56,946 nucleotides of DNA from Bacteroidales bacterium (GCA_028708425.1 JAQVYY010000017.1:1-56946); one strand, 5' to 3'; positions 16,486 to 25,625 are shown, counted from the stretch's first letter. Made by a program: numbers and translations. Notes: generated by a model not told the origin, from the sequence alone.

Positions 16486-17040
16486 ATGGGAAGTGAAAAC
16501 GGTGTAACTGACAAAAACAGGCAAGCTAAGCTATTAAAAATAATAGAGCAGGGTTCTGATAAGGTTATTTTGTCGATGCTAATTGATTTAAAAGAACATG
16601 GCGAAATCTTTTACCTAGAAACACTGATGGGAATGGCCATAGGGGGCAAAAGTGACACCCTAAAGAAAGCCATCATTAGGTTTATTTCAGATGTCAAGGC
16701 AAAGGATGCCGCTCCTGTTATTGCCAACTTTATTCGAAAGAACAAAGGCAACAAGGAGATTATTAGGTTAGTAGCAGCTTGCTGGCAAAGTGTACTTGAC
16801 TTTAGTAATCATCTCGATACTTTCTTCGATATTTTTATTGAGTCAGATTACGAATGTTCTTTTGAAGCGTTTACTGTTATCGAGAATAATATTAGCCAAT
16901 TAACAACCGGTGAGCTATCTAGGTATACCACAAAATTAAACCAGGAAATAAGCAGCACGAGTAAGGAGAAACAACCGCTATTACAAGAAATGGTTCGCCT
17001 ACTGGACGAAACGAAAAAAGCGGCGCAACGGCCGCTCTAA
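16486..17040 (+). CDS. Small all-helical (HEAT-like) cytoplasmic protein
   Basis: 184 residues from MGSENGVTDKN, with no signal peptide. Successive amphipathic helices (DKVILSMLIDLKEHGEIFYLETLM, each pair about 35-40 residues) and the phrase AAPVIANFIRKNKGNKEIIRLVAACW look like degenerate HEAT repeats, a protein-binding scaffold. No catalytic motif is present. The start is set by the promoter box 23 bp upstream. The last codons contain a GCGGC/GCCGC inverted repeat without a T-run. Confidence 0.7.
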   Translation: MGSENGVTDKNRQAKLLKIIEQGSDKVILSMLIDLKEHGEIFYLETLMGMAIGGKSDTLKKAIIRFISDVKAKDAAPVIANFIRKNKGNKEIIRLVAACWQSVLDFSNHLDTFFDIFIESDYECSFEAFTVIENNISQLTTGELSRYTTKLNQEISSTSKEKQPLLQEMVRLLDETKKAAQRPL

Positions 17041-17059
17041 ATATAGCTCTTATCGGCTA

Positions 17060-18037
17060 CTACCCGTGGCTAGAAAAGTATTTCATAAACTGGCTTCGCT
17101 CATAAACATCGGGGTTGCCTATTTCACCATAATTCATCATGCCGTTAAACTGGGAAATTGAGCCATAATTATGAGCATCCATCCACTGCTCAACTTCGTT
17201 TAGCATTGTTTTAAGATACGCCGCCCCGTTTTTGTATATCGCTGAGCATACCTGCACGCTGGTAGCACCAGCCAGTAATAATTTTACGACCGCTTCACCA
17301 TCATGCACACCCGTAGACGCTGAAACGTCGATTTCTGGAACAGCATGACTGGCCATTGCTACCCAACGGAGCGTGTCGCGCAAATCGTCAGGGTTGCTAA
17401 AAACCTCGGCAGAAACCACCTTCATCTTATTTATATCGATATCGGGGGCAAAAAACCGATTAAACAGCACAACTCCCTGAATTTTCCTAAACCACAGCTG
17501 CTCGATAATACGCAAGGGATTAGTAAAATGGTGCCCAAGCTTAAAGGTAATAGGTATTGACACGATTTTACGTAACTTTTGGGCAAGGGTAAAGTAAATC
17601 GTCTCGTAATCAGCCGCCTTTTTTTTACTATCGTTTGGTAGCACAAATACGTTAATCTCAATGGCATCGGCACCAGCATCCTGTATTCTGCTGGCAAAAT
17701 CAATCCAATTTGAAGCTGAGAAACAATTTATACTAGCAATTACAGGTATTTTCACCTTTTGCTTTGCTTCGGAAATAAGCTCTAGATATTTCTCAACATT
17801 ATTGTCGGTAACATAACTTTTCAAGTAGTCCTCGGCTCCAGGATAATCGCTATGAACCGATAACGAACCAGCCTCATAAAGAATCTGCTCCTCAAAGAGC
17901 GATTTTAGTACAACTGCCGCTGCCCCATTATCCTCAAGTTCAACAACAGACTCAACGTTTGATGTTAGTCCGGAACTACTTACAATTAAAGGGTTCTTTA
18001 AATTTAACCCAAGATAGGTGCATTGTAAATTTGCCAT
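17060..18037 (-). CDS. Dihydroorotate dehydrogenase-like flavoprotein
   Basis: 325 residues forming an FMN-binding TIM barrel: LGLNLKNPLIVSSSGLT, then VIASINCFS, GADAIEINV, FKLGHHFTN, VSASTGVHDGEAVVKLLLAGATSVQVCSAIYKNG (the phosphate-binding loops). It is of the COG0167 type but diverged at the active site: the base and ligand residues usual in PyrD are not obvious. It is therefore probably a DHODH-like oxidoreductase of unknown substrate rather than the pyrimidine enzyme. Such genes are common in Bacteroidota. It is a single gene, with a repeat copy just upstream. Confidence 0.8.
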   Translation of the reverse strand: MANLQCTYLGLNLKNPLIVSSSGLTSNVESVVELEDNGAAAVVLKSLFEEQILYEAGSLSVHSDYPGAEDYLKSYVTDNNVEKYLELISEAKQKVKIPVIASINCFSASNWIDFASRIQDAGADAIEINVFVLPNDSKKKAADYETIYFTLAQKLRKIVSIPITFKLGHHFTNPLRIIEQLWFRKIQGVVLFNRFFAPDIDINKMKVVSAEVFSNPDDLRDTLRWVAMASHAVPEIDVSASTGVHDGEAVVKLLLAGATSVQVCSAIYKNGAAYLKTMLNEVEQWMDAHNYGSISQFNGMMNYGEIGNPDVYERSQFMKYFSSHG

Positions 18038-18086
18038 AGGTTGCTTCTTTTAGTATTGTAATTACGCTTAAAAAACAGCTATTTGT

Positions 18087-18237
18087 TTAACCCCAATTAT
18101 TGCATTCGAATAATTGCTGCCTACGGCAGCGACTAAGTTTCACATCCAAATTTGTTTCCCTAAATTGGGCTCTACTATGTCGGGGTAATCCGCATTTGTA
18201 CTCTTATTTAACTAATTTGATGAATAATGCGGATTAA
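18087..18237 (+). repeat. Full-length copy 5 of the 150-bp repeat
   Basis: Runs from TTAACCCCAATTATTGC to GCGGATTAA, between the DHODH-like gene start and the yggS stop. The left palindrome is degraded, reading into GCTGCCTACGGCAGCGAC, where compensatory changes keep the CTGCC/GGCAG stem. Confidence 0.9.
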
Positions 18238-18301
18238 AGAACTATTGAAATATCTAAAGGTAATCACCTTAGCTACATATTGGCGCTGTTGACACAAATA
18301 A

Positions 18302-18979
18302 TTATTTTGCACAGTAGGGTCGCCCGCCAAAAATGTTGCTACCTATCCTAACAAGGGTAGCCCCCTCATCGATGGCAATTTCATAATCGCCCGACATACC
18401 CATTGACAACGTATTAAAATACGAACAATCGGTAAAATATTTTTGTTTAACCTGTACAAAAAGTTTTTTCAGCTTACGAAACTCTAAGCGTACCTGTTCG
18501 GTATTATCGGTAAAGGTAGCCATTCCCATTAATCCAATAACCCTAACATTCTTCATTTCTGCAAAAGCATCCGATTCTAAAACTTCGATAGCCTCCTCGT
18601 TCGACAGCCCATACTTTGTATCCTCATCGGCTATATAAATTTGCAGTAAACAGTCAATTATCCTATCATTTTTACGCGCATTCTTATCAATCTCTTTAAG
18701 CAGCCTTAAGCTATCAACCGATTGTATAAGACTTATAAATGGTGCAATATACTTAACCTTATTTCGCTGCAGATGCCCCACTAAATGCCACTGAATATCC
18801 TTTGGAAGCACCTCGTATTTCGACACGAGTTCCTGCACCCTATTCTCTCCGAAAAGTCGATGCCCATTATCATAGGCTTGCATAACAATCTCGGGGGCGT
18901 GTGTTTTTGAAATAGCCACTAGCGTAACACTAGCAGGGAGTTCGGATTTAATTGAATTCAAGTTTTTTTCAATACTCAT
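18302..18979 (-). CDS. yggS: YggS/PLPBP family pyridoxal phosphate homeostasis protein
   Basis: 225 residues, a PLP-binding TIM-barrel protein. LVAISKTHAPEIVMQAYDNG contains the PLP-binding Lys, followed by FGENRVQE, IQWHLVGHLQRNKVKY, LLQIYIADEDTKYGLS, GLMGMATFT, LSMGMSGDYEIAIDEGATLVRIGSNIFG. It keeps free PLP under control in the cytoplasm and has no catalytic activity. The start is supported by a TAACTTTG box 15 bp upstream. It is a single gene. Confidence 0.94.
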   Translation of the reverse strand: MSIEKNLNSIKSELPASVTLVAISKTHAPEIVMQAYDNGHRLFGENRVQELVSKYEVLPKDIQWHLVGHLQRNKVKYIAPFISLIQSVDSLRLLKEIDKNARKNDRIIDCLLQIYIADEDTKYGLSNEEAIEVLESDAFAEMKNVRVIGLMGMATFTDNTEQVRLEFRKLKKLFVQVKQKYFTDCSYFNTLSMGMSGDYEIAIDEGATLVRIGSNIFGGRPYCAK

Positions 18980-18993
18980 AATATATATTTTCG

Positions 18994-19001
18994 CAAAGTT
19001 A
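18994..19001 (-). promoter_or_regulatory. -7 box (TAACTTTG) of yggS
   Basis: A perfect TAnnTTTG box, 15 bp upstream of the yggS ATG on the minus strand. Confidence 0.6.
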
Positions 19002-19032
19002 ACAAAACGATAGTTGAATATAATAGACTTTT

Positions 19033-19072
19033 ACAAAAAAAACAAAATCGGGTAGCGTTTTGCTACCCGATT
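19033..19072 (-). terminator. Rho-independent terminator after DUF1015 gene
   Basis: An exact AATCGGGTAGC / GCTACCCGATT stem with a 5-base loop, followed on the minus strand by TTTGTTTTTTTT. It ends the DUF1015 transcript. Confidence 0.9.
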
Positions 19073-19095
19073 CAGTGTATCGATATAATGATAAC

Positions 19096-20334
19096 CTAGT
19101 CGAGACTATGAATCACTAAGCCGCTTCTGAGTTTGGGCTCAAACCAGGTGGTTTTTGGTGGCATAATATTACCAGTATCGGCAATATCAATAAGCTGTTG
19201 CATTGAAACAGGGTAAAGTGCAAAGGCAACAGCCATTTCGCCGCTATCTACACGCCTTTTCAGCTCACCCAGTCCACGAATACCACCAACAAAATCTATT
19301 CTATTGCAAGTTCTTAAATCTTTAATGCCTAAAATTTCGTCTAGTACTAAATTTGACAAAACGGTAACATCTAAAACTCCAATGGGGTCGTCGTCGTTAT
19401 AGCTACCCTCCTTAGCAGTAAGCGAGTACCACTTACCTTCAAGGTACATGCTAAAATTATGCAAGGTGTCGGGCTTATAAATCTCTTCGCCCTTCTCCTC
19501 AACCTCAAAATTCTTTTGAAGCTTTTCAATAAGCTGAGCAGGAGTCAATCCGTTTAAATCCTCAACAACACGATTATAATCGATAATATGTAGCTGATTA
19601 TCAGGGAAAATAACGCTTAAAAAATAGTTATATTCCTCTGTTCCGCTATGGTTTGGATTTTTCTCCTTTTGCTCCTGTCCTACCCTTGCTGCTGCAGCAG
19701 TACGATGGTGCCCATCGGCTACATAGAATGCTGGTTGCTGAGCAAAAATTTCGGTTATGCGATTTATAACGGCATCGTCCTCAACGGTCCACAGGTGGTG
19801 ACCAAAGCCATCCTCGGCTACAAAGTCGTACTCAGGATCCTTGCTACCAACAATGTCTGCTACTATATCGTCAATCTCTTTAATTGCTGGATATGTAAAG
19901 AAAACAGGTTCGATATTAGCATTCTGATTACGCACATGGGTCATCCTATCCTCTTCTTTCTCCACACGGGTAAGCTCATGTTTCTTAATCTTCCCCTCCA
20001 TGTAATCCTCAAAATGGCAGGCTACGGTTAAACCGTACTGAGTTCTACCATCCATGGTTTGAGCGTACACGTAGTATAGCTCTTTTTCGTCCTGCACTAA
20101 CCATCCGTTATCGCGCCACTTTTTGAAGTTCTCAACAGCCTTAGCATAAGCTTGCTCCGAATGCTCATCGATAATAGGGTCGAAATCAATCTCAGGCCTA
20201 GTGATGTGAAGCAACGACTTCTCTCCTGCCTCGGCCAGAGCTTCCTGTGAATTTAAAACATCGTAAGGGCGAGCGGCAACCTCATGCACGATCTCTTTTG
20301 GTGGGCGAATTCCTTTAAAAGGTTTAATTTTCAT
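19096..20334 (-). CDS. DUF1015 family protein
   Basis: 412 residues of the DUF1015 family: KGIRPPKEIVHEVAARPYDV at the start, then LLHITRPEIDF, YYVYAQTM, FYVADGHHRTAAAA (the family hallmark) and GIRGLGELKRRVDSGEMAVAFALYPVS. The biochemical role is not established. It lies 22 bp downstream of serA, with serC next upstream, an arrangement common in Bacteroidota and Firmicutes. A link to serine or phosphoserine metabolism is therefore a reasonable inference. The DGHHR motif suggests a nucleotide or phosphate chemistry that I cannot specify. Confidence 0.92.
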   Translation of the reverse strand: MKIKPFKGIRPPKEIVHEVAARPYDVLNSQEALAEAGEKSLLHITRPEIDFDPIIDEHSEQAYAKAVENFKKWRDNGWLVQDEKELYYVYAQTMDGRTQYGLTVACHFEDYMEGKIKKHELTRVEKEEDRMTHVRNQNANIEPVFFTYPAIKEIDDIVADIVGSKDPEYDFVAEDGFGHHLWTVEDDAVINRITEIFAQQPAFYVADGHHRTAAAARVGQEQKEKNPNHSGTEEYNYFLSVIFPDNQLHIIDYNRVVEDLNGLTPAQLIEKLQKNFEVEEKGEEIYKPDTLHNFSMYLEGKWYSLTAKEGSYNDDDPIGVLDVTVLSNLVLDEILGIKDLRTCNRIDFVGGIRGLGELKRRVDSGEMAVAFALYPVSMQQLIDIADTGNIMPPKTTWFEPKLRSGLVIHSLD

Positions 20335-20356
20335 TTTATAAAAATTATATAGTTTA

Positions 20357-21286
20357 CTACTTATTTACTTGGAACGTACGATCACCTTTGTTGATATAAT
20401 TAACTATTTGAGTAGCTGCAGCTATACCGGCGTTAACGTTAGCCTCGGATGTTTGGGCACCCATTTTTTTAGTAGATGCTAAAACTCTTGTGCCAAATTT
20501 TTCAACAAGTTCTGCATGGTTACCGGCAGCAATATCGGTTGCATATTTAAACCTTGGTTTTTCATTCATAATACGAACCAAATCTGCTTCATTCATAACC
20601 TCTTTTCGAGCAGTATTTATAATAATTCCATGCTCTGGTAATCGGTTCATTAAACCGTAGTTAATGCTTTGCTTTGTATCAGCATTTGCTGGCATGTGCA
20701 ACGAAACAATATCGCATTTATCATACAATTCTTCAGGAACTTTTACTGCAGTAACACCATGCTCTTTCCCTAGCTCTGGATTGCGAGCCAATGATGGGGA
20801 AAAGGCGTACACTTCCATACCAAATCCGTTAGCTATACGTGCTACAATTTTGCCAATATGACCAAAAGCGTGTAGACCGAGTTTTTTTCCTTTTAGCTCT
20901 GTTCCAGCCGTACCCGAAAAACCGTTTCGAGTAAGATGCAACATAAAAGCAAAAACAAGCTCTGCCACCGCATTAGAGTTTTGTCCAGGAGTATTCATTG
21001 CCACCACATTTTTTGCGGTACAAGCAGCTAGGTCGAGGTTATCGAAACCTGCACCAGCACGAACCACCACCTTTAAGTTTTTAGCCGCTTCAACCACATC
21101 GGCGGTAACTTTATCGCTACGAACGATTAGCCCTTCAACATCAGCAACCGCTTTTATAAGCTCTGCTTTATCGGTATATTTTTCGAGTAACGCTAATTCA
21201 AAACCAGCACCCTCAACAACTTTACGGATTCCATCAACGGCTTCCTTTGCAAAAGGTTTTTCAGTTGCAACAAGTACTTTTGCCAT
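20357..21286 (-). CDS. serA: D-3-phosphoglycerate dehydrogenase, short form
   Basis: 309 residues: a D-2-hydroxyacid dehydrogenase with substrate and NAD domains but no C-terminal ACT domain, so no classic serine feedback site. The catalytic Arg is R227 (INTARKE). Where most relatives have the catalytic His (TPHxGG), this protein has STKKMGAQT (K273-K274). The usual Glu after the DVF strand is also absent (YATDIAAGN). I recall the same KKMG form in other Bacteroidales SerA proteins, so it is a lineage variant and not decay. Its place between serC and DUF1015 supports the serine-pathway role. Confidence 0.85.
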   Translation of the reverse strand: MAKVLVATEKPFAKEAVDGIRKVVEGAGFELALLEKYTDKAELIKAVADVEGLIVRSDKVTADVVEAAKNLKVVVRAGAGFDNLDLAACTAKNVVAMNTPGQNSNAVAELVFAFMLHLTRNGFSGTAGTELKGKKLGLHAFGHIGKIVARIANGFGMEVYAFSPSLARNPELGKEHGVTAVKVPEELYDKCDIVSLHMPANADTKQSINYGLMNRLPEHGIIINTARKEVMNEADLVRIMNEKPRFKYATDIAAGNHAELVEKFGTRVLASTKKMGAQTSEANVNAGIAAATQIVNYINKGDRTFQVNK

Positions 21287-21326
21287 AACATTTATTTTTT
21301 ATTTGTTAATAAATAGATTTTTATAG

Positions 21327-21359
21327 TAAAAAGGCTGAAAACTACTTTTCAGCCTTTTA
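21327..21359 (-). terminator. Terminator/attenuator between serC and serA
   Basis: A perfect AAAAGGCTGAAAA / TTTTCAGCCTTTT stem with a 4-base loop. It lies 17 bp past the serC stop and 41 bp before the serA start, all on the minus strand. It would end or attenuate serC transcription before serA. Confidence 0.8.
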
Positions 21360-21376
21360 TAGAATCATACAAGTTT

Positions 21377-22456
21377 TTACACGTATTGCTTCTCGAATTC
21401 TTTCATGCAGTTAACAAGTGCCTGAACGCTCTCGAGTGGGCAAGCATTATAAATAGATGCACGGAAACCACCAACTGAACGGTGACCTTTAATACCAACC
21501 ATTCCAGCTTTTGTAGCAAACTCCATAAATTCTGCCTCTTTATCTTTGTGCTCTTCAGCCATTACGAAGCAAACATTCATTATTGAACGAGATTCTTTTT
21601 CTGCAGTGCCAACAAACATCTTATTGCGGTCAATTTCGCTATATAGAAGTTCGGCCTTTTGCTTATTAATCTTGTTCATTGCCTCAACACCACCTTGCTT
21701 TTTAACATGTAACAAGGTTTGGTACATTACATAAATTGGAAGCACTGGGGGTGTATTAAACATTGAGCGGTTCTTTGGAGCTGAACCAATGTGTGTTTGA
21801 TAGTTCATCATGGAAGGAAGCGTTCTTTGAACGGTTTCCAGTAGATCCTTGCGAATAATTACAAAGGTAACACCAGCAGGGCCAACGTTTTTTTGAGCAC
21901 CACCATAAATCATGGCATACTTTTTAATATCGATGGGGCGACTCATGATATCGGAGCTCATGTCGGCTATAAGATTCACAGGGCTATCAATATCCTCTTT
22001 AATTTCGGTTCCGTAAATAGTATTATTGCTAGTTATGTGGAAATAGTCGGCATCGGTCGGAATTTTGTACCCTTTGGGGATATAGGAATAGTTTTTGTCA
22101 CCCGATGAAGCAACTACCTCAACATCGCCATACAGCTTGGCCTCTTTAATAGCTTTTTTCGACCAAGAACCAGTATCTAAATATGCTGCCTTTTTATTTA
22201 GGAAGTTTGCTGCTAGAGTATAAAATTGTGTGGAGGCTCCACCACCAAGGAAAAGAACCGCATAATTTTCAGGGATATTTAATAATTCTCTCCAAAGCTG
22301 TTCAACTTCTCCCATGGTTCGTTCCCAGCCAGGGGTGCGATGTGATATTTCAAGAATACCTATGCCTGTATTATCGAAATTACGAATAGCATCAATAGCT
22401 GCCTCGATAGCTGGTTTTGGAAGAACACAGGGACCTGCATTAAAATTATGTTTCAT
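21377..22456 (-). CDS. serC: Phosphoserine aminotransferase
   Basis: 359 residues, full length. [17 protein letters not shown] at the start, [20 protein letters not shown], and the PLP-lysine region [14 protein letters not shown]; the C-terminal [19 protein letters not shown] is conserved. It is a fold-type I PLP enzyme converting 3-phosphohydroxypyruvate to phosphoserine with glutamate. It is followed by serA and DUF1015 on the same strand, but a strong hairpin separates serC from serA. serB is not in the window. Confidence 0.96.
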   Translation of the reverse strand: MKHNFNAGPCVLPKPAIEAAIDAIRNFDNTGIGILEISHRTPGWERTMGEVEQLWRELLNIPENYAVLFLGGGASTQFYTLAANFLNKKAAYLDTGSWSKKAIKEAKLYGDVEVVASSGDKNYSYIPKGYKIPTDADYFHITSNNTIYGTEIKEDIDSPVNLIADMSSDIMSRPIDIKKYAMIYGGAQKNVGPAGVTFVIIRKDLLETVQRTLPSMMNYQTHIGSAPKNRSMFNTPPVLPIYVMYQTLLHVKKQGGVEAMNKINKQKAELLYSEIDRNKMFVGTAEKESRSIMNVCFVMAEEHKDKEAEFMEFATKAGMVGIKGHRSVGGFRASIYNACPLESVQALVNCMKEFEKQYV

Positions 22457-22617
22457 GTCTTTTAAGTTTTAATCTGTTACTATTATTTACAATTAATGTT
22501 ATTATTTGTCAAATTTCTAACTTATTTTTGATTATTCCAAATGAATGTAAATGATATAGGACATATGAATCTCGAATCAACACATACGGGTTTTAGCTTA
22601 TATACAAGCAATTAAGC

Positions 22618-23352
22618 TTATTCGTTAATTACGTTAGCATTCCGCAATTTCCCATTAACTAAAATAGGTACAACATCGGTTAAGTTAGGAGTAAAGCAAT
22701 ACTGTAAGACATCATCAAGCCCAAGCCGTTTAAGCCTATGCCGTTGGGATATCAATTCTAAGTACGAGGGCAAATCGACCTTAGCCACATTCCAAAGCTG
22801 TATTGCAGCCTGTGCGCTATCGCATTCTGTGTAGAACGATTTATCCTTAAGGAGTAACTCGACAAGGGCACCGGCAAAAATTGAATCTTCGAGGCAAAAC
22901 TTACCTTTTCTTCCTGCGCAAAGCACCAGTACATCGCCCTCCTGTTTGGCCACCAACCATTTAGCCACCGCTGAAATATTAATAAAAGATCCGATAGAGA
23001 CCGAAAGCCCTCCGGATGCGCTCACAATTGCTCGTGTACCATTGGTGGTGCTATACGCCACATCTTTGCCTGCTACCCGCTCAGGCGTAAAGTTGAATGG
23101 AGAGTTTCCAAAATCTGCAAAATCGCGCTTTTGCCCATTACGCTCAGCGGCCACAATTAGTCCGCGTTGCTTAGCTTTTTTCGCCTCCCCGAGAGTTGCC
23201 ACTGGTATAATGGTTTTTACGCCATTTGCAAATGCTGCACATATTGATGATGTTGCCCTAAGTATATCGACAACAACAACATGCGATTGACGAATGTGAA
23301 AATAATCTATGTTTTCGGATGTAAAACACACCTCTATTTTACGCTTTTCCAT
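22618..23352 (-). CDS. comB: 2-phosphosulfolactate phosphatase (ComB-like)
   Basis: 244 residues from MEKRKIEVCFTSENIDYF. ComB-family blocks are clear: VVVVDILRATSSICAAFANG, AERNGQKRDFADFGNSPFNF, DVAYSTTNGTRAI, VLVLCAGRKGKFCLEDSIFAGALV. The archaeal enzyme removes phosphate from phosphosulfolactate in coenzyme M synthesis. Bacteria with comB usually lack that pathway, so sulfolactate formation or another phosphate ester is possible. The start twelve codons inside the ORF is the first ATG and matches the family. Confidence 0.88.
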   Translation of the reverse strand: MEKRKIEVCFTSENIDYFHIRQSHVVVVDILRATSSICAAFANGVKTIIPVATLGEAKKAKQRGLIVAAERNGQKRDFADFGNSPFNFTPERVAGKDVAYSTTNGTRAIVSASGGLSVSIGSFINISAVAKWLVAKQEGDVLVLCAGRKGKFCLEDSIFAGALVELLLKDKSFYTECDSAQAAIQLWNVAKVDLPSYLELISQRHRLKRLGLDDVLQYCFTPNLTDVVPILVNGKLRNANVINE

Positions 23353-23362
23353 ATATAAAAAA

Positions 23363-23402
23363 CAAATAAGGTGTAAAGACAGAAACAATCTCTACACCTT
23401 TA
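23363..23402 (-). terminator. Terminator after gcvT
   Basis: On the minus strand AAGGTGTAGAGA pairs with TCTTTACACCTT (one mismatch) and a T-rich tail (ATTTG, then TTTTTTAT) follows, 23 bp past the gcvT stop and just before comB. Confidence 0.75.
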
Positions 23403-23424
23403 GTGTGAAACTAGTTTAGCCAAA

Positions 23425-24531
23425 TTACTTCTTCTTATAAATTGGTAATTTAACAACTTTAGCCTTAAGGTTCCTATTACGAACTTTTATATAAATGTCG
23501 GTATCGGCCTTACCATAATCTTTAAGTACATAGCCCATGCCTATACCCTTTTTCATCATAGGAGACATGGTGCCCGATGTTACCTCGCCAATCACCTCAC
23601 CCTCTGCATTAGCAATTTCGTAATGCTGGCGGGGAATACCCCTATCAATCATTTCAAAACCAACCAGCCTACGCTTAAGCCCTTTGGTTTTTTGTGCAAG
23701 CAGATAATCCTTATCGATAAAATCTTTATGGTCAACAAATTTAGTAATCCAACCTAAACCAGCCTCAAGGGGTGATGTGGTTTCGTCAATATCGTTGCCG
23801 TATAAACAGAAACCCATTTCAAGACGAAGCGTATCACGAGCACCAAGGCCAATAGGCTTTATGCCAAAGTCTTCACCTGCCTCGAACACGGCTTTCCATA
23901 TTTTGTCACCATCTTCCTTAGCACAATATATTTCGCAACCACCTGCACCCGTGTAGCCATTAATTGAGAAGATAACATCGTTTACACCAGCTAAATTAAT
24001 CTTCTTAAAGGTGTAGTACTCCATATCCATTACGGGTTCATCGGTTAGCCTTTGCATAACTTTTAATGCAAGAGGTCCCTGTACGGCAAGCTGCGCAAAC
24101 TCTGCTGTAGCATTGTAAAGCTCCTTGCCAGGTGTAAGTCCAAACTTAGGTGCGTGGCTTTTTAGCCATTCCCAGTCCTTATCGGTATTACCTGCATTAA
24201 GTACCAACAAGTATGTTTCAGCATCAAATCTGTACACCAAAAAATCATCAACAATCCCCCCCTTACCGTTGGGAAAATATGAATACTGAATCTTGCCATC
24301 CTTAAGTGTCGTAACATCGTTTGAGGTAACGTACTGAAGAAAATCAACAGCTTTAGGCCCTTTTACCCAAACCTCGCCCATATGTGAAACATCGAAAACT
24401 CCTACCTTTTCACGCACGGTAACATGCTCATCGTTTATACCTGTATATTCAATTGGCATTTCATAACCAGCAAAAGGAGCCATTTTGGCACCCAGCTCAA
24501 TGTGATACTTTCTGAATGATGTATTTTTCAT
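23425..24531 (-). CDS. gcvT: Glycine cleavage system T protein (aminomethyltransferase)
   Basis: 368 residues, the normal length. [26 protein letters not shown] at the start, [67 protein letters not shown] and the C-terminal barrel [21 protein letters not shown]. It takes the aminomethyl group from the H protein to tetrahydrofolate, linking glycine to one-carbon metabolism. The other gcv genes are not in the window. It sits two genes upstream of serC on the same strand, but with its own promoter and terminator. Confidence 0.96.
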   Translation of the reverse strand: MKNTSFRKYHIELGAKMAPFAGYEMPIEYTGINDEHVTVREKVGVFDVSHMGEVWVKGPKAVDFLQYVTSNDVTTLKDGKIQYSYFPNGKGGIVDDFLVYRFDAETYLLVLNAGNTDKDWEWLKSHAPKFGLTPGKELYNATAEFAQLAVQGPLALKVMQRLTDEPVMDMEYYTFKKINLAGVNDVIFSINGYTGAGGCEIYCAKEDGDKIWKAVFEAGEDFGIKPIGLGARDTLRLEMGFCLYGNDIDETTSPLEAGLGWITKFVDHKDFIDKDYLLAQKTKGLKRRLVGFEMIDRGIPRQHYEIANAEGEVIGEVTSGTMSPMMKKGIGMGYVLKDYGKADTDIYIKVRNRNLKAKVVKLPIYKKK

Positions 24532-24591
24532 TTTCTGAATAGTATTTAAACTGTGAAAAGTATTGTATTAAATTAATTCTACAAACCTAAA

Positions 24592-24599
24592 TCAAATTT
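24592..24599 (-). promoter_or_regulatory. -7 box (TAGGTTTG) of gcvT
   Basis: A perfect TAnnTTTG box on the minus strand, about 60 bp upstream of the gcvT ATG. I see no glycine riboswitch in the leader. Confidence 0.5.
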
Positions 24600-24674
24600 T
24601 GCTAAATGCCAATTGGCTTCGCTACAAATTGGAGCTGTTATTCAGCACTTTTTTAGAAAAGTTCTTGATTTACA

Positions 24675-24824
24675 TTAACCCCAATTATTAACTCGAATAA
24701 ATGCTATCTGCGACAGCGACTAAGTTTCACAACCAATCTAGTTGCCCAAAATTGGGCTCAACTAAGTCGGGGTAACCCGCATTTACATTCATCTTTAAAA
24801 AATTTGATGAATAATGCGGGTTAA
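24675..24824 (+). repeat. Full-length copy 6 of the 150-bp repeat
   Basis: Runs from TTAACCCCAATTATT to GCGGGTTAA, in the divergent gap between the gcvT promoter and the HPt promoter. It contains the central stem and the full right hairpin. Confidence 0.92.
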
Positions 24825-24850
24825 CATTAAGTTATCATTTTTTAAAATTA

Positions 24851-24858
24851 TATATTTG
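24851..24858 (+). promoter_or_regulatory. -7 box (TATATTTG) of the HPt-STAS operon
   Basis: A perfect TAnnTTTG box 44 bp before the HPt ATG and 27 bp after the end of repeat copy 6, so the repeat occupies the -33 and upstream region. Confidence 0.6.
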
Positions 24859-24902
24859 TACTATAAAATTAACAATTAAGAAAAGCTATCTTTATCCTTT
24901 TT

Positions 24903-25271
24903 ATGCAAACTTTTAAACACGTTAATATTAGTAAATTAAAAGAGGTAACCGCTGGAAGTTTCGATTTACTTACCAGTTTGGTGGAGATGTTTAAAAATCA
25001 GGCCCCAAAGTTTCACGATCAGCTCCAAGAGCACCTAAACAACCATGAGTTTACCTTACTGGCAAAGTTAGCACACAAGATAAAGGGCAGCCTATCGACC
25101 CTTGCCATCACTGAATTGGCTACGAAAATGAAAACCCTAGAACGAGTAGCCAAAACCAATAACATTGAAAACAATGCCCAGGAGCTTATAAACGAATATA
25201 AGCAGGTTAGTCAGGAGGCTATTGTTGAACTAGATGAAATACATGAAATTTTTAAAAACAGTATGATATGA
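24903..25271 (+). CDS. Stand-alone histidine phosphotransfer (HPt) protein
   Basis: 122 residues, all helical. H58 in LLAKLAHKIKGSLSTLAI is the phosphorylatable His of an HPt four-helix bundle (AHxxKGS motif). It would relay phosphate between response-regulator domains in a cytoplasmic phosphorelay. Its stop overlaps the start of the STAS gene by four bases (ATGA), so the two are translationally coupled. No histidine kinase or receiver gene is adjacent. The nearest receiver is the OmpR-type protein 17 kb away. Confidence 0.85.
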   Translation: MQTFKHVNISKLKEVTAGSFDLLTSLVEMFKNQAPKFHDQLQEHLNNHEFTLLAKLAHKIKGSLSTLAITELATKMKTLERVAKTNNIENNAQELINEYKQVSQEAIVELDEIHEIFKNSMI

Positions 25272-25606
25272 TTAACATTGAAAAAGTTAAAGATGTGCTA
25301 ATAGTTTCGTTAGCAACCGACAAGCAGCTTAACGCTACCATCTCGCAAAAATTCAAGGCCGAAGTGGCAAAACTATTCCAGGAACCTGGGTATAAAATGG
25401 TTATCGATTTAGGGAATGTTGAGTACATCGACAGCTCGGGTTTTGGAGCATTACTATCTATTCTGCGAACATCGAAAAGCAACAACGCCCAGCTTAAATT
25501 TTGCAACATAGCACCCGATGTTATGGAGTTGGTATACCTGCTTCAGCTACAAACAGTTTTCGACATTCAGGAGAATGTTGATGAATGCTTAAAATCTTTT
25601 AAATAA
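25268..25606 (+). CDS. STAS-domain anti-sigma factor antagonist
   Basis: 112 residues, a single STAS domain. VIDLGNVEYIDSSGFGALLSIL carries the conserved Ser pair (S56/S57) whose phosphorylation state controls binding to a serine-kinase anti-sigma factor, as in SpoIIAA/RsbV. Translational coupling to an HPt protein suggests that a His-Asp relay and a Ser-based partner switch meet here. No anti-sigma kinase or PP2C phosphatase is in the window. It is followed by a terminator. Confidence 0.88.
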   Translation: MINIEKVKDVLIVSLATDKQLNATISQKFKAEVAKLFQEPGYKMVIDLGNVEYIDSSGFGALLSILRTSKSNNAQLKFCNIAPDVMELVYLLQLQTVFDIQENVDECLKSFK

Positions 25607-25625
25607 ATTAAGCGTATTTAAACCA

